Part shown: in pieces, positions 57,538 through 64,000 of the stretch
Numbering within the stretch: position 1 is the stretch's first letter
Layout of the letters: each line of letters begins with the position of its first letter
From: Scalesia atractyloides
Lineage: Eukaryota > Streptophyta > Magnoliopsida > Asterales > Asteraceae
Length of the DNA stretch: 64,000 bases
Assembly (NCBI GenBank): GCA_947069175.1
Contig: CAMTDV010000019.1
Location: 72,291,358-72,355,357, forward strand
Direction of reading: 5' to 3'
The notes under the pieces: model-generated
Database searches by the model: none
Told to the model about the DNA's origin: nothing
Seen by the model: only the letters and a program-made list of their open reading frames with translations
Made by a program: the position numbers and the translations under genes

Positions 57538-57571
57538 TCCCCTGCTTTTTAGAAATTTCGTCCCGAAATTT
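57538..57571 (-). other. polypurine tract and pre-PPT stem-loop, E5
   Basis: Minus strand aaaaagcagggga (57538-57550) preceded by the AAATTTCG/CGAAATTT inverted repeat (57553-57571), as in E2. Confidence 0.87.
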
Positions 57572-59642
57572 AAATAATGATATATTTTGACTAAAAGGAT
57601 GATGATGTTTAGTTTGACAGTTGTATGCTTAGAAAAATAAGGGTTTAAGTTTTTGTTCGAGGCGGTAACATTCCTTGTAAGGGTTAAGTACCCTATTCAG
57701 GAATCGCTTTTTGTTGCCTATTGTATAAGTATTGATAAACAGGAATGATTCGCTAAAAATGATATCATGCATAAGAGTTTAGATACGTTTGGGAAAGTAT
57801 GGTTATATCCTAAGGCAAAACTTCTAACACTACAACCTATATGGGACATAAATAAAAACACATCAGCTGACATTTGAACATAAGTAAACACAACAGCTAA
57901 TATTCGAACATGAATAAACACATCAGCAAATATTTGAATCCACATTCTGATAGCATATATGTTTGAATGGTGGAAGTTCCTCTCTCGTTTGTTATGATGG
58001 AGAGGTTAGTTTATGTAGAAATGGATCACAATCCAATCTCTTTAAATAACATGATGATATAAATGTAACACAAATTCCAACCAAGGCAATACTAAATCCT
58101 ACATGGAACTTCTCATAACCGCCTGATAATGCCTCTGATCCTTTGGCAAGAATACTTATATATAGGAAGTACCAGCGGCGTATCCACCATATTCTTGCCA
58201 AATTTTCATTAGTTTTATCCACAAGTTATGATTGGTTACCAAGAAACTAATAAATCCTACATAGAACTTCTCATAACCGTCCGATAATGCCTCTGATCCT
58301 TTGACAAGAATACTTATATATAGGAAGTACCAGCGGCGTATCCACCATATTCTTGTCAAATTTTCATTGGTTTTATCAGTGAATTATGATTAGTCCTATA
58401 ACTCTACAACCAATACAACAAACATAAAATACTGAAATGAAATATATCTGTGCGATCAAGGCTCAATCGAACGGAGCCGATCGTATTGCATGTACTTGAA
58501 AATGAAATGGATGTGCGCTCAAGGCTCAATCAAACGGAGCCGAACGTATTGAATGTACTGAAATTGAAATTGTGTGCTCAAGGCTCAATCAGACGGAGCC
58601 GAGCGTATTGCATGTACTGAAAATGAATAACTTAACCACACAAACAGCCTATGCATGGAACCTCTCATAACCGCCAGATAATGCCTCCGATCATTTGACA
58701 AGAATACTTATATATAGGAAGTACCATCGGCGTATCCACCATATCCTTGTCAAATTTTCATTAGTTTTATCCGCAAGTTATGGTTAGTTCGATGCGACTC
58801 TACTACAAACACCACAACCACAAGATACTGATAATGAAATTGTCTGTGCGCTCAAGGCTCAATCAAACGGAGCCGAACGTATTGAATGAAATTGTATGTG
58901 CGCTCAAGGCTCAATCAAACGGAGCCGAACGTATTGAATGTACTGAAATTGAACAACTTAATCTAAACAACCATCACACAATCAGCCTATGCATGGAACC
59001 TCTCATAACCGCCTGATAATGCCTCCGATCATTTGACAAGAATACTTATATATAGGAAGTACCATCGGCGTATCCACCATATCCTTGTCAAATTTTCATT
59101 GACTTTATCCGCAAGTTATGGTTAGTTCGATGCGACTCTACTACAAACACCACAACCACAAGATACTGATAATGGAATTGTATGTGCGCTCAAGGCTCAA
59201 TCGAACGGAGCCGAACGTATTGCATGAACTGGAAATGTAAATTGAAATGTGCGCTCAAGGCTCAATCAAACGGAGCCGAACGTATTGCATGTATTGAAAT
59301 GTAAAATGAAATAACCGATCAAGGCTCAAACAAACGGAGCCGATCGTGCGGGCACGCCCTGATCAACCGCATAATAAAATGGGGATCAAACTCAACCTCG
59401 ATGGATGGGGAGCTACGGCCTCGGCAAATGCATATACTGAAAACAATATATAATATACAATAATTACTCTAGCAGTCTACACATGGAACCTCTCATAACC
59501 GCCAGATAATGCTTCTGATCCTTTGACAAGAATACTTATATATAGGAAGTACCATCGGCGTATCCACCGTATTCTCGTCAAAGTTTCATTGGCTTTATCC
59601 TTAAGTTATGTTCGGTTCTATGTGATAAAGAAAAACATAAAA
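57572..59642 (-). repeat. gag-only 3' domain of E5: palindromes and hairpin repeats
   Basis: No pol remnant. Five 61-bp palindromes: 58142-58202, 58300-58360, 58694-58754, 59032-59092 and 59522-59582. Between them are eight copies of a 33-bp hairpin also found in LTR tails (starting about 58452, 58516, 58575, 58848, 58901, 59187, 59252 and 59316). The stretch near 59340-59430 (gcacgccctgatcaaccgcat; ggggagctacggcc) matches LTR tail sequence such as 34300-34375, so the domain was probably built from duplicated LTR DNA. Confidence 0.87.
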
Positions 59643-61028
59643 CTAAACGATAGGAGTTGAATCTGGATCTTCGGCGAAGAGGACTAGCTGAGTATCTTCG
59701 TTTGGGCCGTCATTATCTTCGACAGGATTGGCGTTGATATTGAAGACTCTTCCTCTTGCTGATGGCATAGTGTTTGGGTTTTCTTGGTTTACTTGGTTAT
59801 CTGGGTTTGATTGGGCTTGAGTGTTGATAACGTTAACCAATTGAGGGCATGTGTTTCTAAAGTGGGTAGGGTCGCCACAATTGAAACAAGCTCGAGTATA
59901 TGGGAACACGGGGTATTGGGGTTGATAATAAGTTTGGGTCATGTTTTGAGTAGGGGAAAAGGTTTGGTTTTGAAAGGTGTGACAAACATTGCTCAAATGA
60001 CCATAGCGTCCACAAGTTGCACATAGACGACAAGGTAGGGTATGGGGATGGTGATAAAAACAGTTGTTGCATCGAGGGTGAGGTCCAAGATATGGTTTCT
60101 TATCTGGGTAAGCTGAGTTGGGTGCCACTTGGGTGATTGGGATAGCTCGGATGGGTATAGCGTGTAAAACTGGTTGATTCCGTTGGGTAGTAGCGAAAAG
60201 TCGCCCGACTCTTCTTCTCTTAGGATTGGGTTGAGAAGGGGATTCGGTTTGAGTGGAGTCGGAGGTTTCAGTCGATTCTTTATCCTTCTTCTTCTCCTCC
60301 TTGAAGTCTTTGTTTCGGATTCGGTTCTCGGTGAGCTCTGTTGCTAGCTCCATTGCTGCTTCCAAAGTTGCAGGCTTGGTACTTATCACAGGGTCTTGAA
60401 TCTTTGACGGAAGACCACGAATGTAGTGCTCGATCAAACGGTAGAGGGGAGTGAACATGTTGGGAACCATTTGATGTAACTCGAGGAATCTTTTGTTGTA
60501 GGTGATGTGATCTCCTTCCACTTGCTTCAATGAGTAAAATTCATCTTCTAACTTCTTGATTTCGCTCCTTGGGCAAAATCGTCTGGTCATGATTTCCTTC
60601 AATTCGTTCCAAGTTAAGGACATAGCATCTTCCACACCTCGTTTGGCCTTCTCTGTGTTCCACCAAGTAAGTGCTATCCCATATAATCGACCGGTAGCAT
60701 ATCGCACTTTGCGATCGTCGGGGCAATCGCAATTTAGAAATGCGTTCTCCATTTCTTCAAACCAATGGAGGAGAGCGGTGACGCCTTCAGTCCCTTTGTA
60801 TTTCGGAGGGTCGCATGATTTGAAATGCTTGTATGTGCATTTAGTGGTATTTGGGGGAGAGTTGAAAATGTTTTGGTTTGCTTGATTGACAGGATTATCG
60901 GTAAGTGCTTGTTGAACTTGGATTACAATGTTGGGTATTACGGCAGCCATTTGTTGAGCGATTAAGGCAGCCATGCGTTCGCGGGCTTTTCTTGCTCTCG
61001 TCTTCCTACGGGCGAAGTTAGAAGACAT
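59643..61028 (-). CDS. gag: intact Gag of gag-only element E5
   Basis: 461 codons, ATG at 61028, stop at 59643. The structural protein that would form cytoplasmic virus-like particles around element RNA. Residues 1-45 are basic and helical; the retrotransposon gag core spans about 64-215 (HFKSCDPPKY, LHWFEEMENAFL, YATGRLYGIALTWW, RRFCPRSEIKKL); there is a Lys/Glu-rich linker and an NLS-like PNPKRRRVGR (267-276). A Cys/His cluster CNNCFYHH...C (320-333) precedes two CX2CX4HX4C knuckles (336-349 and 381-394). It ends in an acidic tail (EDNDGPNEDTQLVLFAEDPD) exactly where the autonomous family runs into protease. The uninterrupted frame in a young element suggests recent selection or very recent insertion. 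Confidence 0.95.
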   Translation of the reverse strand: MSSNFARRKTRARKARERMAALIAQQMAAVIPNIVIQVQQALTDNPVNQANQNIFNSPPNTTKCTYKHFKSCDPPKYKGTEGVTALLHWFEEMENAFLNCDCPDDRKVRYATGRLYGIALTWWNTEKAKRGVEDAMSLTWNELKEIMTRRFCPRSEIKKLEDEFYSLKQVEGDHITYNKRFLELHQMVPNMFTPLYRLIEHYIRGLPSKIQDPVISTKPATLEAAMELATELTENRIRNKDFKEEKKKDKESTETSDSTQTESPSQPNPKRRRVGRLFATTQRNQPVLHAIPIRAIPITQVAPNSAYPDKKPYLGPHPRCNNCFYHHPHTLPCRLCATCGRYGHLSNVCHTFQNQTFSPTQNMTQTYYQPQYPVFPYTRACFNCGDPTHFRNTCPQLVNVINTQAQSNPDNQVNQENPNTMPSARGRVFNINANPVEDNDGPNEDTQLVLFAEDPDSTPIV

Positions 61029-61806
61029 CTACAAGGATTACATGACAAGAGTATGAGTTGGATGCTTTTGGGTTCATGGGTCGCATTAGGAATGAACATT
61101 CATAAAATAATTATAGATAAATAAATTACTACATCCATTGGATGTCTTGGGTTTTGCTCGCTGTTAGGCCCTACATGCCGCCATACTTTACCTGTGTAAT
61201 CATGTGGGCCCCCATGAATACCGGTTTTTCATATGGTTCGCACGGTTTCTGCCAGGTTGCGTACACAAAAACCCGGAGAAAATCGAGAAATATGTATACA
61301 ACGTGTGATATTCGGAATGTGTCCAGGTGTAGACACGGTGACACCTCAAAGTAGGTTAGTTCGAACGACGTTTGGTGTGGCATGCTTTGGCCTAATAGGT
61401 CCTTCGTACTCTCATCGTTGGTCCTCAGGTAGGCAAACTGGTCCGTTATATTGGATTTATACGAATGCCAGCCTAGACAGGACGTTCCGACTACCGGTAC
61501 TTGTACCCTTCCAGTTACTACATGCCCGTCGCAGAACTTACTTTGATGAGATTTGAAAATTGCACAAAATCTTTGGATAATGAGAATATGAAAATAAATT
61601 GAATACATGAACATCGATATATGTATAATGAATATGTATATATGTATAATGAATATGTATATAAGCATGTATGTTTGACTGTAAATGAAATATGAAACAA
61701 ATAAATGTCACAAGTTTGTATGTAACCACCTAATCAATTAAAATTTAGGCAGACTATAGTATAGGCTCTAAGGGTCTAACAACCTATCCTATATCCCTAT
61801 AGTCAT
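61029..61806 (-). other. untranslated leader of E5
   Basis: No gene. The conserved leader block is at about 61362-61535, nearly the same as in the autonomous elements. A tatgtata/aatgaatatgtatatatg short repeat is at about 61615-61665. Confidence 0.8.
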
Positions 61807-61819
61807 GGCTCTGATACCA
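61807..61819 (-). other. primer-binding site of E5
   Basis: TGGTATCAGAGCC on the minus strand, 3 nt from the LTR edge at 61823. Confidence 0.94.
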
Positions 61820-61822
61820 ATC

Positions 61823-64000
61823 AGTCACACCCCGACCCGCAGCGGAAAAGGTGATCGGGGCATGATTGGGTTATCATCAAAGCTCATGACATTTATTAAG
61901 CGTTTCATATTCATTAATACAAATTAAATGAAATTTTACAATAAATGTTACAACATGATCTAACTAACAATCTAAACTTCTTTGTTCTCTTCTAAGGCAT
62001 ATCCTATGTTTTCCTTGCTTCAACATGTTCACCTGTATCATGTGTAAAAGGGTTTTTGGATCAACATAATGTTGGCGAGTGAATCCTATGGAAAACATTT
62101 GAACAAATTTATTTAAATTGATTATGAAATAGGTGCACAACCAAACATGAGTAAAGTTAGATGTAACTTAAACAACAATCATAAGATATTAAATGAAACA
62201 CTCATGAACAATAATGGAACAATTAGAGGCACGCGATGCTCAACTCGTCTCTCACGAGGAACTGAGGGGCCAGATGAATAAATTGCATAAACATGATAAT
62301 ATGAATGACACAACTACAAACAATATAAACTCAATGATACACACATGAACAATAATGAATTTGATTTGAAGCACGCGATGTTCTACTCGTCTCCCACGAG
62401 GAACTGATGGGCTTAATGTAGGAGTTTCATATAATTTGACAAAAGGAAATAAGTAAATCACAACAATAAAAACAATCTAAGTTTAGGTCATGATGTGGTA
62501 TGGCACAAGTTTAAATAAATAAATTAATTATTTTCATAAGACATGACACACCCCAAAACGTGTAATTTAAAAGGGGGAGTTGTAAGATTCACTCACAGTG
62601 GGTGCGTTCGGTTGATGATGTTGAATGCACGCGAAGTGGTTTTAACCACGAGTGAGTTTAACCTAGAATAATCGCATTATGGTTTGGTAAGTAAACGGAT
62701 TTTATTAATCTATTTTAGTAGGATTGTTGGGTGTATTTTTGTGAGTTTGAGGCTATTTTCTAACCTTAAAAATGTTATTTTTGAGTATTTTTAATTGATT
62801 TTTAATTAAAATAATTAAATAAAAATAATAAAAAAATTGATTTTTTTCTGACCGTTGACCAGCCCGTTGACCGTTGACCTGACCGTTGACCGGTTCGAAT
62901 GCGGAACACAAGTGCGCTGAGTGAGGCTCGAACCCGAGACCTCCCGTACGCGTGCACGCAGCTCTACCAACTGAGCTACGTGTCTAACCCGTTATAAATC
63001 TGAATTTAATTATATATATATATTAATTAGTTTAAACCGAAAATCATTTTATTTTAAAAACAGTTTTAAGCGAATCGGACATACACTCCACAGGTCTCAA
63101 ACCCGGGACCTGTGGTTTAATCTAACACACAGTCCACCACTGGACTGTGTGTTTAACATGTTATATAATTCGATTTTTATTATACTTAAATACAAATTAT
63201 TTGTTTCCTTTTCTGCCTTATTTAAAAAGACTAGATAATTGTCCGAGTCGGTGCAGAAGACCGGACTCGAACTCGTGACCTGTGATATAAACAAACACAC
63301 AGTCCACCGCTGGACTGTGTGTCTAACTTGGTTATTATTCCGGTTATCAATATACTTAACATATACCAGTGGCGACTCCGGTTCAGTTTAACAAAAAATG
63401 ATTTTTATTAAGGCAGCGTGTGTGAGACGGGATTCGAACTCGAGACCTTTGCGTTTTATGTGCACACAGTCCACCGCTGGACTGTGTGTCTAACCCGAGT
63501 AATATCCTGATTTTAATTATACTTATACGTTATAACGGTCATCGTCTTCCTCGTCAAGTTAGAACCAGAAATCGGAAATCGACTGGTTCAAAGTCTTAAT
63601 CGGTTTCTTAGCGTCTTACAGTTCATTAAGGTGAGATATGAGTGAAAAGAAAAAGAATTTAGGCGAAGAGGTATACCGACTGGACTCTCTGTTTTCCGGC
63701 AGAAACTCCGGCGACAGCAATCACTTCCGGCGACGTGTTCCTTGTAGCAGCGAGGCTCCAGGAAGCTTACAAAGGGTGTGGGTATCTCCGGTATAAGTTC
63801 AGAGGCTCAGTGAGGTTCAGAAATGAGGAAACCGGTTTTCCGGCGATGAGCAGAGAAATTCTGGCGAGTGGAATTACGCCGAGAAAAGGTGTGGTTTTGA
63901 GCGAAAAGGTTTGCAGTGGGTTGTGGGTGAATTTATAGTGCAAATCGTCAAAGCACTTGGTCTGATTTCCGACTGTATTCATCGATTTACATTTTCCGGC
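61823..64000 (-). repeat. E5 5' LTR (cut by window end)
   Basis: Near-identical to 54897-57072. Starts agtcacaccccgacc on the plus strand, sharing the T-terminal variant with the 3' LTR. The antisense tRNA-like module and LTR 5' end lie beyond the window. Confidence 0.93.
62914..63499 (-). repeat. tRNA-like array, E5 5' LTR (4 units)
   Basis: Units at 62914-62991 (tRNA-Lys-like), 63087-63157, 63258-63327 and 63428-63499, the same order and period as the 3' LTR. One loop change (accactgg) in the second unit. Confidence 0.88.

Larger units (their letters stand above)
54897..64000 (-). mobile_element. E5: gag-only (TR-GAG-like) chromovirus, right end outside window
   Basis: Order on the minus strand: 5' LTR (61823 to beyond 64000), PBS, leader, intact gag (61028-59643), a 2.1 kb repeat domain without pol, PPT, 3' LTR (57534-54897). 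The LTRs differ at only about a dozen sites over 2.18 kb by eye, so insertion is recent. Gag ends just before where the autonomous family has its protease. The element would depend on RT and IN supplied in trans. It is inserted in a dispersed repeat (catcactcacaacatccaatc). The TSD cannot be checked. Confidence 0.92.

Noticed and set aside
57572..59642. CRISPR-like array (regular palindromic repeats with spacers)
   Set aside because: Eukaryotic plant retrotransposon context; unit spacing is irregular and spacers are themselves repeats. No cas genes.

Overview
The window is plant nuclear DNA, almost entirely a stack of nested transposable elements, with no clear host housekeeping gene. Plant origin rests on the repeat types seen: Ty3/gypsy chromovirus LTR retrotransposons with a Tekay-like C-terminal chromodomain and an initiator-Met tRNA primer site, a PIF/Harbinger transposase, a hAT-type MITE, a 5'-truncated L1 LINE and a tRNA-derived SINE. 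A eudicot, perhaps Asteraceae, is my guess from general resemblance and is weakly supported.

Layout. An old PIF/Harbinger transposase gene (minus strand, 30670-32094, continued by noncoding flank at 32095-32309 and about 47865-47957) is the substrate for most of the rest. Its C-terminal end is cut at 30669 by a chromovirus, E0 (minus, 4374-30669, left end outside the window). E0 was hit three times: E1 (minus, 1-4373, partial) and E2 (plus, 4924-11036, TSD ACTAC) lie in its left LTR, and E3 (minus, 14389-25239, TSD GCGCT) lies in its pol gene. On the other side, the Harbinger 5' flank carries a solo LTR of another family, SC (32310-47864, TSD GGTGA), itself split by solo LTR S1 (32319-35012) and by complete element E4 (plus, 35321-45883, TSD ACTCC). 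From 47.9 to 54.9 kb is a lower-density stretch with a SINE, a LINE tail, MITEs and one RNase H-domain gene. From 54897 to the window end is E5 (minus), a young gag-only element.

E0, E3 and E4 are degraded copies of an autonomous gag-pol family. E1, E2 and E5 belong to a related family whose gag stops just before the protease; in E2 and E5 pol is replaced by about 2 kb of hairpin-forming repeats, as in the TR-GAG class. E5 has an open 461-codon gag and would need reverse transcriptase and integrase in trans.

The most unusual feature is the LTR architecture shared by both families. Each 2.5-2.8 kb LTR carries a tandem array (about 170 bp period, 3-4 units) of sense-strand tRNA-like modules with Pol III A-box and B-box motifs and a D-arm extended into a 10-11 bp hairpin. 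One of these units closely matches tRNA-Lys in arm sequence and spacing. Each LTR also has a separate antisense tRNA-like module with a near-perfect T-arm close to its 5' end. Where a TATA box is visible (E2, E0, E5) the sense array lies downstream of it, so it should be in the genomic RNA. Stems in the arrays, in a repeated LTR hairpin and in a 61-bp palindrome of the gag-only elements show compensatory changes or G-U wobbles in the sense RNA, which suggests selection on RNA structure. A roughly 170-nt block of the untranslated leader is also strongly conserved between the two families. Together these look like cis-acting RNA signals that a gag-only parasite shares with its autonomous helper.
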